From NCBI RefSeq assembly GCF_014396785.1, contig NZ_CP060718.1, positions 826,501 to 890,500 of the forward strand: DNA of 64,000 bases, in the 5' to 3' direction. The notes below the pieces were generated by a model. It saw only the letters and a list, made by a program, of their open reading frames with translations. It was not told the origin of the DNA and did not search any database. Position numbers and translations under genes: made by a program. Below, piece by piece: positions 9,657 through 18,003 of the stretch (position 1 is its first letter; each line of letters starts with the position of its first letter). This DNA is from Sphingomonas lutea (GTDB taxonomy: Bacteria; Pseudomonadota; Alphaproteobacteria; Sphingomonadales; Sphingomonadaceae).

Positions 9657-12600
9657 TCACAGGATCTTTAGCGAAGCGAGCCATTCCGTCTTCGACAAGT
9701 CGCCGTCGGCATAGCCGCGCGCGACGCCGACGGAGAAGATCATCGGCAGGCGCATGGCCACGGTGAAGTTGAGATCAAACTGCGCGCCGATGTTGCGATA
9801 GTTGTGGCCATCGCCTTCGGGATCCTTGGTGAGCATGCCGCCGGCGAAAATCGCGGGGCGGATGTAGGACAAATAAAAAGCGGCGGTGCCGACTTCGGCG
9901 AAGCGGATCGGCGGCAGGTTCACCTCGCCCGTCAGCCGCGCGAAGCTGCGCGCGGTGACTTCGTTGATCTTGAAGCCCGGGAAGCTTTCCATTTCGCGGT
10001 AGCGCTTCTCGCTGCGGTCATCGACATAGTTGTTGCGGAAGGCGCCGAAATAATAAGCGGCGAGCGGGCTCGAGCGCTTGCCGCCGGCAAGGCCCGCGTG
10101 CGCGTAGAGCCATGCCGAGCTGTTGCCCCACGGCAGCGCGGTGCCAAGGTCGAGTCCGCCGTAAAGCTTGGGAAAGACGTTGCCCTGCGCCTGGTCGGCG
10201 CCGGCGACGATGCGGCCTGCCCAACCCTTTTCATGATCGACCCCGCCAAGCGCCTTGGTGGTGTCGGTGTAGCGCACGCCGAACTCCGCCGAGCGCAGGT
10301 TCTTGGGGCTGAGTACGTTCTGCGCGCTGGGTAGCTGGTCGAGGCCGAAATAAGCAGCGGCCGACCCGAACACGTCGAGCTGTCGCGGCGGATCGTAGAT
10401 GACCGGCTTGGAATAGCTGACGATGAACGCGTCACCCTTGCGGCTGCGCAGCACCGGGCCGGCGAGGTCGTAGACGTCGGCGAGGTTGTGCCAGTAGTTA
10501 AGCTTCCACGTCGGCGTTTGATATTCGACATTGGCGTGGAAGCGTTCACCGCCGCGCACCTTCTTGAACGGCGAGTAAGCCACCGTGGCGCTCAGCTGGC
10601 TGAACTGCATCGGATCGGCGAGGTGGACATAATAGCCGAAGGCCGGTGACTGGTTGTAGCCGGAGACGATCGGGTAATGCGCATCGAAGCGCATGCGCTT
10701 GGTGGGGACATAGGTCCCACGCTGTGTGATCAGTTCGTCGAGGGGAATCTTGGCCGGAGAGCCGACGCCCCATGACTTCAGCTCGGGGTGCGCCTTGACC
10801 ACTTCGGTGCCGAAAAAGCGAACGCTGGCGAGATCCTGCTTCACCTCCGGCACAATGATCGACGGATTGAAGCCTTCGCCCGTGTAATCGTAGACCAGCA
10901 GATTGCCGTCGGGCCGCAGCTGGGGTCGGAAAAAGCCAGTCGCAGCGTTGCTCAAGACGTCATATTTTCCGGTCGCGATGTCGAGCCGGAAGACGTTCGA
11001 CACGCCAGTGTAATAGCTGTTGCCGAGCAGCGACTTGCCGTCAGGCGTGAAGGTGAAATTCTCCGGGATCGACGGTTCGAGCGCGAGGGTTGTCACCGGG
11101 TCGTCGGCATTGCCCTGCTCCAAGTCGGCGCGGCGCCAGACCTTGACCGACTGCTTGCCCTCCACGCCGCCGTACGACGCGGAAATGAGCTCGCCATCGG
11201 GCGACACGTCGAGATCGAAAAGCAGCTCCCCGTAGCGGAACGTCTTGATCTGGTTGAACTCGGTATATGGCGCAGGAATGCGCACCAGCGTGACGAAGCC
11301 ATTCTGGTGCCGAATGCCCCACAAGCTCTTGTCGGCCCGGTTGAACGCCAAGTCGCCGATCCGCGCGTCCTTGAGCAGCTGGCGCTTCTTGCCTGTATCG
11401 ACGTCGATCGCGAGCAGTTCGCGGAAGGCGTAATTCTGGTTGGTGTAGAAGGCGGTCCGGCTGTCGGCATCGAAGGCGACGCTGGTCACCTTGTAGAGCA
11501 TCATGCCTTCAAGGTCGGCGAGCGGGGTCAGCTTGCCCGTCGCAAGGTCCATTCGCCCGATGAAGCCGATGCGACCGGGATAGCGGAAGGCGGCAATCAG
11601 GCTGTTGGTTTTGTCATCGACGAAGCCGCGCGACATCGAGCCCAGCCCCCGGGGGCTGAGATGCCTCGGCTCAGTCAGCGGAAATTGCGCGATCTGCGCC
11701 AAATTTTCGGCCTGGAACTTGCGTTCGTGCGCCAGCCAATCGTCCCACGCGGTGTCGAGCGGCTTGCCGAACACATGCGCGAAGTTTGATGCATAGAAGC
11801 CCTTGCTGCCTTCCGACCGGCGGAGCCACTCGACCGTTCGTTCGGGCCCGTAGGTCAGCGCAAGATAGGAAAAGAAGCGCGTGCCGTAGAGGTAGCTGTT
11901 GGCGCCAACCTGGAAGTCGACCGACGTGCCTTCGCTTTCCAAGCCGAGCGGCGAATAGACCCGGGCATTGTCGCGCATCTTGGCGCGCCACACCATTTCG
12001 TCATAGCCGCCCTGGGCGCGCCCCAGGCCGCCCGCCATCCAGGTTTCGAAGAAGACCGCGCTGCCTTCCATGTACCAGCGCGGGGCGAGGTTCCGCGGGT
12101 TGGCAAGGAAGTTGTAGAGGATCGATTCCGGATGTTTCTGCAGCGGATTGGGCTTGCCGCCCAGGAAACGCCGCCAGAAAGCATCGCGCTTGTTCCAAAC
12201 GTCAATCGTCGCGACATGGGCAAGCTCGTGGTTGGTCAGCGTGAAGAAGCGCTCGCCTGGGGAAAAGGTCTCCATCGACAGCGACAGCGGCGCGACGTCG
12301 AACAACATCATGTTGCTTGGTGAGGCGAGGGCGGCCGCATTGCCGTAGTCCGAGAAGTCCTTGAGGAGCACCGTCGTACGGTCCCACGGCTCCCACTTCA
12401 GCATCTTCTTGTGGAAGATCAGGGCATTCTCGATCGACCTGCCGAGATAGGGCGTCAGATAGGTCTGGACCGGGTCGACATAGAGGAGCGACAAGTTTTT
12501 CGTTTCCAGCGTCGACAATTGGAAGCCCGAGGCATCCGGCGGCACCGATTCCGGCCCTGTCTGTTCGGGCGAATTGGGCTTGGGTTCGGGCTGTGCGACC

Positions 12601-12791
12601 GGATCGGCCGGCGGCGGATCCGCCGGTGGCGGCGGCACCGCGTCGGGCTGTTCGACCACCGTCGTGATATCCGCCGGTGGCGGCGGCGGTGGATCCTGTC
12701 CCGCCTGCGTCTGGGCGGCAAGGGCGCTGGGAGACATGACGAGAAGATACGCCAGCGAGCTGCACGCAAGCCGACGCATCTTCAACGCCAT
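9657..12791 (-). CDS. Secreted gluzincin-type metalloprotease with beta-propeller and barrel-like C-terminus
   Basis: A 1,044-residue exported protein. A signal peptide (MRRLACSSLAYLLVMSPSALA) is followed by a proline-rich linker to about residue 85. A zinc-protease domain follows: HELAHVA gives H188, E189 and H192, and MEGSAVFFE about 50 residues later supplies the third ligand (E242), the gluzincin pattern. Residues about 380-680 contain repeated blades such as SPDGELISAS, TPDGKSLLGN and RPDGNLLVYDY, typical of TolB/WD40-like propellers. The last 300 residues are rich in alternating aromatic strands and end WLASLKIL, suggesting an outer-membrane barrel. The start could also be the second methionine at 12779. 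Substrate unknown. Its position between the repeat protein and PrsW suggests an envelope protein-processing role (inference). Confidence 0.8.
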   Translation of the reverse strand: MALKMRRLACSSLAYLLVMSPSALAAQTQAGQDPPPPPPADITTVVEQPDAVPPPPADPPPADPVAQPEPKPNSPEQTGPESVPPDASGFQLSTLETKNLSLLYVDPVQTYLTPYLGRSIENALIFHKKMLKWEPWDRTTVLLKDFSDYGNAAALASPSNMMLFDVAPLSLSMETFSPGERFFTLTNHELAHVATIDVWNKRDAFWRRFLGGKPNPLQKHPESILYNFLANPRNLAPRWYMEGSAVFFETWMAGGLGRAQGGYDEMVWRAKMRDNARVYSPLGLESEGTSVDFQVGANSYLYGTRFFSYLALTYGPERTVEWLRRSEGSKGFYASNFAHVFGKPLDTAWDDWLAHERKFQAENLAQIAQFPLTEPRHLSPRGLGSMSRGFVDDKTNSLIAAFRYPGRIGFIGRMDLATGKLTPLADLEGMMLYKVTSVAFDADSRTAFYTNQNYAFRELLAIDVDTGKKRQLLKDARIGDLAFNRADKSLWGIRHQNGFVTLVRIPAPYTEFNQIKTFRYGELLFDLDVSPDGELISASYGGVEGKQSVKVWRRADLEQGNADDPVTTLALEPSIPENFTFTPDGKSLLGNSYYTGVSNVFRLDIATGKYDVLSNAATGFFRPQLRPDGNLLVYDYTGEGFNPSIIVPEVKQDLASVRFFGTEVVKAHPELKSWGVGSPAKIPLDELITQRGTYVPTKRMRFDAHYPIVSGYNQSPAFGYYVHLADPMQFSQLSATVAYSPFKKVRGGERFHANVEYQTPTWKLNYWHNLADVYDLAGPVLRSRKGDAFIVSYSKPVIYDPPRQLDVFGSAAAYFGLDQLPSAQNVLSPKNLRSAEFGVRYTDTTKALGGVDHEKGWAGRIVAGADQAQGNVFPKLYGGLDLGTALPWGNSSAWLYAHAGLAGGKRSSPLAAYYFGAFRNNYVDDRSEKRYREMESFPGFKINEVTARSFARLTGEVNLPPIRFAEVGTAAFYLSYIRPAIFAGGMLTKDPEGDGHNYRNIGAQFDLNFTVAMRLPMIFSVGVARGYADGDLSKTEWLASLKIL

Positions 12792-12815
12792 ACCCCCAAA
12801 ATACGCCCCCTTACG

Positions 12816-12830
12816 CAGTTAGACTAACTG
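12816..12830. promoter_or_regulatory. 15-bp palindrome between repeat protein and metalloprotease genes
   Basis: CAGTTAGACTAACTG is a perfect inverted repeat around a single central base. It covers the stop codon of the alanine-rich gene and lies 25 bases before the metalloprotease start. It could be an operator controlling the downstream three genes or a weak mRNA hairpin. It has no U-tract, so it is not an obvious terminator. Confidence 0.4.
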
Positions 12831-14392
12831 GCGGCCCCCTGCGCCACACCTGCTTGCCGGATGGCTGCATGCATCGCCGGATTGGCAAGCAAGGCGGCGA
12901 AGTTCGGCTGCGCGGCCAAAGCCGCCATCGCGCGCTGGTTCGCGGCCAGCGCGGCCACCGCCTGCGGCCGGCTCGCCATCGCCGCAAACGCCTGCGGATT
13001 GGCCAGCATCGCCGAGAAGGCTTGCGGATTGGCCAAGACCGCTTGCGCCGCGGCGGCATTGAGCCGTCCCGAAGCTGCGGCGGACGCTGCGACCGACTGC
13101 GCCTGCGCGGCCTGCAACGCGCGCGCCGCCGAAGCGAGCTGGGCCGCGTTCGCCGCATTGGCGAAGGCCGCCGCATTGCTGCTGATCGCCGACATCATCG
13201 CAGCGTTCATCGCCTGCGCATTGGCCGCGACACCGCCGAAGGCAACGGCGTTGTTGGCCATCGAGGCGAATGCCCGCGGATCGGCCTTCAGCGCGTTCAT
13301 CGCCGCCGCATCCGCAGCGAGCTTGCTGAACGCCGCGGCATTGGCCTTCATCGCCGCATTCGCAGCCGAGTTTGCAGCGGCATTGGCCGCCGCATTCTGG
13401 AAGGCGTTCGGGTTGCCCGCGAACTGGCCGAACGATTGCGCATTGGCGAACATCGCCGCCATCGCCTGCGGATGCGCCGCGAGCGCAGCGAAGGCCTTGG
13501 CGTGCGAGGCAACGGCGTTCATCGCGCGCGGCTGCGACAGGAGTGCCGCAAATGCGTGCGGGTTGGCGGCAAAGGCCTGCATCGCATTATTTGCGATGCC
13601 TGCCTGCCGCATCTGCTGCGCCGCATTCGCTGCGCTCTGCACAGCAGCGGCGAAGGCCTGCGGTTGACCCGCTGCGGCCTGGAGCGCCTTGGCGCTGGCC
13701 GACATGGCGTTGAAGACGCCCGGGTCGGCCCGGAGCGCGTTCATTGCCGTCGCGTCCGCCGCCATCTTCTGGAAGGCTGCGGCATTGGCCTGCATCGCCG
13801 AATTTGCGGCGGCATTGGCCGCAGCGTTCTGGAATGCGCTTGGGTTGGCAGCAAATTGACTGAACGCCGCCGCATTATTGGCGATCGACGCGAATGCCTG
13901 CGGATGCGCGGCCATCGCCAGCATGGCCTGCGGATGCGCGGCGACTACGCCCATCAAGGCGGCGTTGGCCTGCTGGGCGCGAGGCGCCAGCGCAGCCGCG
14001 GCTTGCGCGGCCTGCGCAACGCCGGCGAAGGCCTGCGGATTGGCCGCGAGCGCTGCGAAAGCCTTTGGATTAGCCATCAGCGCAGCCATTGCCGAAGGAT
14101 TGGCGGCAAGCGCCTGGAAGGCCGGACTGGCGGCAAAGGCGCGGAAGTTCGCGTCCTTGACCATCAGTTCGAATGCGTCGGTCTGCATCAGTTCGGCGAC
14201 CGATGTATCGCCAAGCTGGACATCGCCCGCGCCGACCTGTGCGTTCACATAGCGGTCGGCGGGCGCAATCGTCCCGGCACTGGGCCCGAGCGGCGGATAA
14301 ACCCGCCCCAAGCCATAAGCGGCGACCCCGACGGCGAGGACGCCGGCGGTCATTAAATACATCTTGTTTTTCTGTGCGTGTGCGGTGGCCAT
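12824..14392 (-). CDS. Membrane-anchored alanine-rich protein of 10-residue repeats
   Basis: A 522-residue protein I cannot assign to a family. A short basic N-terminus (MATAHAQKNK) precedes a single membrane helix at about 11-29 (MYLMTAGVLAVGVAAYGLG). A linker runs to about residue 80, and from there to the end it is built from imperfect decapeptides of the type F/M-x-A-L/M-x-A-N/H-P-x-A (for example FAALAANPQA, MAALMANPKA). A block of about 60 residues (beginning NPSAFQNAAANAAANSA) is present twice. Topology rules place the repeats in the periplasm. The ATG at 14392 has AGGGGG seven bases upstream, which supports this strand over the equally open plus-strand frame. No cysteines or catalytic motif. 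It is the first of four tightly spaced minus-strand genes. A scaffold or surface-layer-like role is a guess. Confidence 0.7.
   Translation of the reverse strand: MATAHAQKNKMYLMTAGVLAVGVAAYGLGRVYPPLGPSAGTIAPADRYVNAQVGAGDVQLGDTSVAELMQTDAFELMVKDANFRAFAASPAFQALAANPSAMAALMANPKAFAALAANPQAFAGVAQAAQAAAALAPRAQQANAALMGVVAAHPQAMLAMAAHPQAFASIANNAAAFSQFAANPSAFQNAAANAAANSAMQANAAAFQKMAADATAMNALRADPGVFNAMSASAKALQAAAGQPQAFAAAVQSAANAAQQMRQAGIANNAMQAFAANPHAFAALLSQPRAMNAVASHAKAFAALAAHPQAMAAMFANAQSFGQFAGNPNAFQNAAANAAANSAANAAMKANAAAFSKLAADAAAMNALKADPRAFASMANNAVAFGGVAANAQAMNAAMMSAISSNAAAFANAANAAQLASAARALQAAQAQSVAASAAASGRLNAAAAQAVLANPQAFSAMLANPQAFAAMASRPQAVAALAANQRAMAALAAQPNFAALLANPAMHAAIRQAGVAQGAAS
12830..14149 (-). 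repeat. Degenerate 30-bp tandem repeats encoding decapeptides
   Basis: Nearly the whole C-terminal five-sixths of the alanine-rich gene consists of degenerate 30-base units coding for (F/M)xA(L/M)xA(N/H)PxA, with the phenylalanine or methionine recurring every ten residues. Superimposed is a larger duplication. The segment starting QFAANPSAFQNAAAN is repeated about 200 residues later as QFAGNPNAFQNAAAN, with matching downstream residues (NALRADPGVF and NALKADPRAF). Confidence 0.75.
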
Positions 14393-14642
14393 GGATACCC
14401 CCTAAAATGCCCTTTCCAAAAAAAAGGGCGCCAGATTGTTGCTCCGGGTTAACGCAGAGTCAACGGAATCACGCTGCGACGAAACGATTTTCGATTACCC
14501 CCGCGGGCGTACTGGCAAGCTTCGTCAATGACTTAGCTGCATTTGCGACGAATGTATGGCTTCCGCCCTTTAACCATTGCCGAGAGCCAAATGGAAAGGC
14601 TGCGAGGGTTAATCGGCCATGTTCTCGATGGAGGGCATGGCA
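14393..14642. promoter_or_regulatory. Divergent promoter region with CtrA-like motifs and an A/T hairpin
   Basis: This 250-bp gap lies between the alanine-rich gene (minus) and the small secreted-protein gene (plus). It contains a hairpin GCCCTTT/AAAGGGC with a CCAAAAA loop (14409-14429) in the leader of the alanine-rich gene. It also holds TTAA-N7-TCAA at 14449-14463, close to the CtrA consensus TTAA-N7-TTAA, and an exact CtrA half-site octamer TTAACCAT at 14570-14577, about 65 bases before the plus-strand gene. GGAGGG at 14630-14635 is the ribosome-binding site that decides the 14643 start. No open reading frame of note in the gap. Confidence 0.45.
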
Positions 14643-14908
14643 ATGTCTGTTCGCTACCTGCTCATGGGCGCAATGGCGCTTGGTCTGACCGCCCCTGTTT
14701 CGGCCCAGCCTGCTCAGCCGCAAGGCGGCCAGGAAAGGCAGCCCGAAAACCGTCCGGCTGAGGTCGTGCTGGCCTCCGCCGAACGCGTCGCCGTCCCGGC
14801 GGTCCAGCAAACGGGCGACACGCCGCAGGCAGCGACCGCCCCAAGAAGCGCGCTGCGCGGGTGACGTCGTGCCGTTGTGCGGGCCAGACGGCCGACGCGA
14901 GCCGCTGA
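14643..14908 (+). CDS. Small secreted protein with basic, cysteine-containing C-terminus (apparent frameshift)
   Basis: The ATG at 14643 is preceded by GGAGGG seven bases away and gives a clear signal peptide, MSVRYLLMGAMALGLTAPVSA, then a glutamine/proline-rich low-complexity region. As sequenced the frame ends at 14864. Adding one C to the CCCC run at 14839-14842 instead yields APKKRAARVTSCRCAGQ and a stop at 14906-14908, eight bases before the convergent CHAT gene ends. The product is then about 88 residues. I recall similar short exported proteins with a basic stretch followed by two close cysteines in sphingomonads, but cannot name a family. The repaired frame is my preferred reading. 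Function unknown. Confidence 0.6.
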
Positions 14909-14915
14909 CCTTCGA

Positions 14916-17900
14916 TCAATTGGCCTGCGCGATCTGCTGTGGCTTCGCGCGGATCACCGGAATTTCCCCGTCGCCGACCGCGGCAAACGCCGACCAGTAG
15001 AATGGGTGAGACGTATTGGCGTCGTCCATCAACTGCTGCTGCGACATACGCAGCGCATGGACGGTCCCCGTCCCGGGCGGCGCCGAGAATAGCCCCGTCA
15101 TGAGCCGCTGCGTCGCGTTGAAGTCGTCCGGCACCGGCCAGTGACTGGCGACCACAAGGCGGCCCCCAGCACCAACGAAAGCGCGCACCAGCCCGTCGAG
15201 CGCCATGTCGCCGCCACGCGCAAGGCCAACCGACTGAGTCGCGGCCGCACTCGCTGTGCCAGCAGTGTCGCAGGCCGAGAGGATCACCAAGTCGGCATCG
15301 AGGTCGAGGTCGAAGATTTCCCGAAACGTCAGCAGGCCGTCAGATCCGCTGCCGCCGAAGCTGGTCAGCAGGGCGGGCTGCGCAGCACATTTCGGCGCTC
15401 GAGCTGTGACGACGCCGTGGGTTGCAAAGTGGACGATGCGATATTCATCCAGGTCATCGCGCGCTTCGATGCCGGTGTCGGTGAACTGATCGCGCGTCAC
15501 GATCTGCACGCCGTTGGGATCGACGGTGGAGAAGATCGCCCCCGCCGTCTGCAATTCCTTGGCGGAGATCGGCGTTGCCCATGACGACAAAGGCAAGATG
15601 CAGTCGCGGTCGGCGGCTGCCGGAATGGGTACCGCGCCGCTCGCCGGGGGGGTGTTCTCGCCAAGTCCGAGATAGAGCTTCGACCCCGCCGCCGCCGGCG
15701 CGGCGCGCAGATCCGCAAAGGCGCGCGGCGAAACCGAGGTGCTGATGTCGCGGTCGCGGCCGAACCATTTGATCCCGCGAAAATCGAATTCCGCATCCCC
15801 ACCGGCCGCGGCGCGCTTGGCGTACATGTCGACCGACGCCTGATCCATGACGAGCAGGTTGGCGGGCAGCTTGAGCATCGCCCCGTCGGGCTCGAACACC
15901 AGATGCTGGACGCCGGCGAGGTCGCCTTCAAACGGACGGAAAAGCTGGCCGTAAAGCTGGTGCGACAGGCCCACGTCGAAGGCGTAGGTCACGCGCTGGC
16001 CGTTATCGATTGTGGAGATTGTCTCGCGCAAAGCGTTGACTTGCTCGTCGAGCTGCTTGCCCGTGATCTCAAGCTTGACGGCGCGCGCGGAGTTCGCGCT
16101 GACGAGGAAGGCGTAGGCGTGATCGCCGACGATCGTCATGCGATAATAGGCCTCGCCCTTGCGCATGCTCTTCTGCAAGTCGGAAAGAGTGATGATATCG
16201 CCGGCGACGGCACGGTAGCGCGGGAAGCTGGCGAGCGCGGCCTGGCTCGCCGTTTGTTGCCGCTTGGCCTCGCGGACAGATGCGCGGAGGACGCGCATCC
16301 GGGCGAGTTCCTCCGGAGCAGGCTGCGCGTTGCTTTCGAGCCGCGCCAGCTCGACGCGGGCGCGCTCGAGTTGGCGAGTCAACGTGACCGACTGCCGGAA
16401 GAGGCGTGAGGCCTCCGATGTGCCGCCGCTCAACTCCCGAGCCAGGATCGCCTGCGTCTGCGCGAGGCCGGGACGCACCATCAACTGCGTCGTCGCAAAG
16501 ATTTCGGCGGTCGCGGCCGGGTCGTTCTTGGCGAGCAGAATGTCGACATAGGGTCGAAGGACCTGCGCGAACGACGGCGGCAGGTTGCTGGTGTCCGGCT
16601 GCGAATGGACGATTTCGCGGAACATCGCTTCGGCCGGTGCGACTTGCCCGGACCGTGCGAGATAGCCGGCGAACCGCGCCCGAGCGTTCAGGAGGGCAGC
16701 CGAATCGGGATAGCTTCCTTCCAGCAGCGCAACGCCCTGACGATACATTTGCTCGGCTTCGGCAGCATTGCCCCCGCTTTCAGCAATCGCGGCAAGATCG
16801 CCGAGGATTTGCGCGCGCATCCAGATGATCGAAACAACCTTGCCACCGCGCACCGCCTGCAGCTTGCCGTCGGCGCGCCGCAGGGATTCGGTCGCCTGCG
16901 CGACGTCGCCGGTAAGACGCAGCGCGGTGCCGCGGAGCTGCGCCGCCTGTCCGTCGAGGATTTCGGCTTTCTCCTCGGGCAGAAGCTCGTCGGAACTCTC
17001 GCCGAGTTGCTGGCCCAGCTTCGAATCTGCGTTCAGCCGGCGCGCGGTCGGTGAGTCGATTTCGAGCGCCCGAGTCTCGGCGAGGCCGGCAATTTCGGAC
17101 CCGCGAGGCAAGGGTTTGTCGAGCTCCGCCAGTGCGTCTTTCGCCCGGTTTTGGTTGAGCAAGTGCATCGCGCGATAGTTGCGCAACCGGCGAACGACGA
17201 TTGGATCGGTGCCCACGGCTTCGGCAGCGCGCGCGAACAATGCGTCGGCCTCTGCATAGCGACCCAGGTTCGATTTTTGCAGCGCTTCGTTGGCAAGGCC
17301 TTCTGCCTTGCTCAGCGGCGCATCGCCAGCCCCGCTGACCGCTGCGAAAAATTCGGCCGCCTCGGCGTAGCTGCCGCTGTTGTTGCGGCGGTAGGCTTCC
17401 GCAAGGGCTCGCGACGGGTCGAGCGTGCCCGCCTGGACCCGGGCAAAGGCCGACGGATCGCCGGCACCCGTCGTCGCGATCGAAATCTCACCCTTGATCG
17501 CACGATCGGCAACCAGGCTGCGGAGCGCAAGCTGAAGCGCGCTGTCGTAGCCTGCCAAACCTTCGACGCTGTAGAACAGCTTGCCGCGTGTCAGCTGATA
17601 CACGCGATATCCGACATCCGCCTCCTTCAACTTGCATTCGATTTGCTGAACCGGTCCCAGGCCGGCGACCGACCCCTGCGACGGCGCCGAGCAGGTCGCC
17701 TGGTCGGCGCGAACGCCGGCAAGCCGAGCCGCCGCCTGGTTGACACCGCGAAGCTTGTACAGCTTGCCGACCGGCATCGCCGCGTCCTTGCAGGTCAGGG
17801 CGTAGCCGGTGTCGAACATGTCGGTGAGGCCGGCGTCCGTGGCAAGGCTTTGCGCCGTGCAGAAGATCGTGCCGCCGCTTCCGACGCGGAAGCTGTCCCG

Positions 17901-17990
17901 CACGCTAAGCGATTGCGCGCCCAAGGACGCCGGGGCCGATCCTACGAGGGCAGCGACGGCGGCGGCGAATGCGATGACGGTCGTGCGCAT
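14916..17990 (-). CDS. Exported TPR-CHAT caspase-like protease
   Basis: A 1,024-residue protein with a signal peptide (MRTTVIAFAAAVAALVGSAPASLGAQ). A TPR/alpha-helical region follows to about residue 600 (for example YAEAAEFFAAVSGAG, AEAEQMYRQGVALLEGSYP). The C-terminal CHAT domain (caspase HetF-associated with TPRs) carries the catalytic histidine in VHFATHGVV (about H858) and the nucleophile in LVILSACDTAG (about C907). ATG 17990 is chosen over the longer frame because it starts the signal peptide and GGAG lies upstream. The gene begins 13 bases after the TpsA stop, so it is the third gene of the tpsB-tpsA operon. CHAT proteases are cysteine endopeptidases often used in regulated cleavage. 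Export here points to a periplasmic or surface substrate, and TpsA is the obvious candidate (inference). Confidence 0.9.
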   Translation of the reverse strand: MRTTVIAFAAAVAALVGSAPASLGAQSLSVRDSFRVGSGGTIFCTAQSLATDAGLTDMFDTGYALTCKDAAMPVGKLYKLRGVNQAAARLAGVRADQATCSAPSQGSVAGLGPVQQIECKLKEADVGYRVYQLTRGKLFYSVEGLAGYDSALQLALRSLVADRAIKGEISIATTGAGDPSAFARVQAGTLDPSRALAEAYRRNNSGSYAEAAEFFAAVSGAGDAPLSKAEGLANEALQKSNLGRYAEADALFARAAEAVGTDPIVVRRLRNYRAMHLLNQNRAKDALAELDKPLPRGSEIAGLAETRALEIDSPTARRLNADSKLGQQLGESSDELLPEEKAEILDGQAAQLRGTALRLTGDVAQATESLRRADGKLQAVRGGKVVSIIWMRAQILGDLAAIAESGGNAAEAEQMYRQGVALLEGSYPDSAALLNARARFAGYLARSGQVAPAEAMFREIVHSQPDTSNLPPSFAQVLRPYVDILLAKNDPAATAEIFATTQLMVRPGLAQTQAILARELSGGTSEASRLFRQSVTLTRQLERARVELARLESNAQPAPEELARMRVLRASVREAKRQQTASQAALASFPRYRAVAGDIITLSDLQKSMRKGEAYYRMTIVGDHAYAFLVSANSARAVKLEITGKQLDEQVNALRETISTIDNGQRVTYAFDVGLSHQLYGQLFRPFEGDLAGVQHLVFEPDGAMLKLPANLLVMDQASVDMYAKRAAAGGDAEFDFRGIKWFGRDRDISTSVSPRAFADLRAAPAAAGSKLYLGLGENTPPASGAVPIPAAADRDCILPLSSWATPISAKELQTAGAIFSTVDPNGVQIVTRDQFTDTGIEARDDLDEYRIVHFATHGVVTARAPKCAAQPALLTSFGGSGSDGLLTFREIFDLDLDADLVILSACDTAGTASAAATQSVGLARGGDMALDGLVRAFVGAGGRLVVASHWPVPDDFNATQRLMTGLFSAPPGTGTVHALRMSQQQLMDDANTSHPFYWSAFAAVGDGEIPVIRAKPQQIAQAN

Positions 17991-18003
17991 GGTCAATCTC
18001 CGC

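Noticed and set aside
12854..14356. 500-codon plus-strand frame opposite the alanine-rich gene
   Set aside because: The minus-strand frame has a ribosome-binding site, a membrane helix and regular repeats; the plus frame is arginine/glycine-rich shadow sequence.
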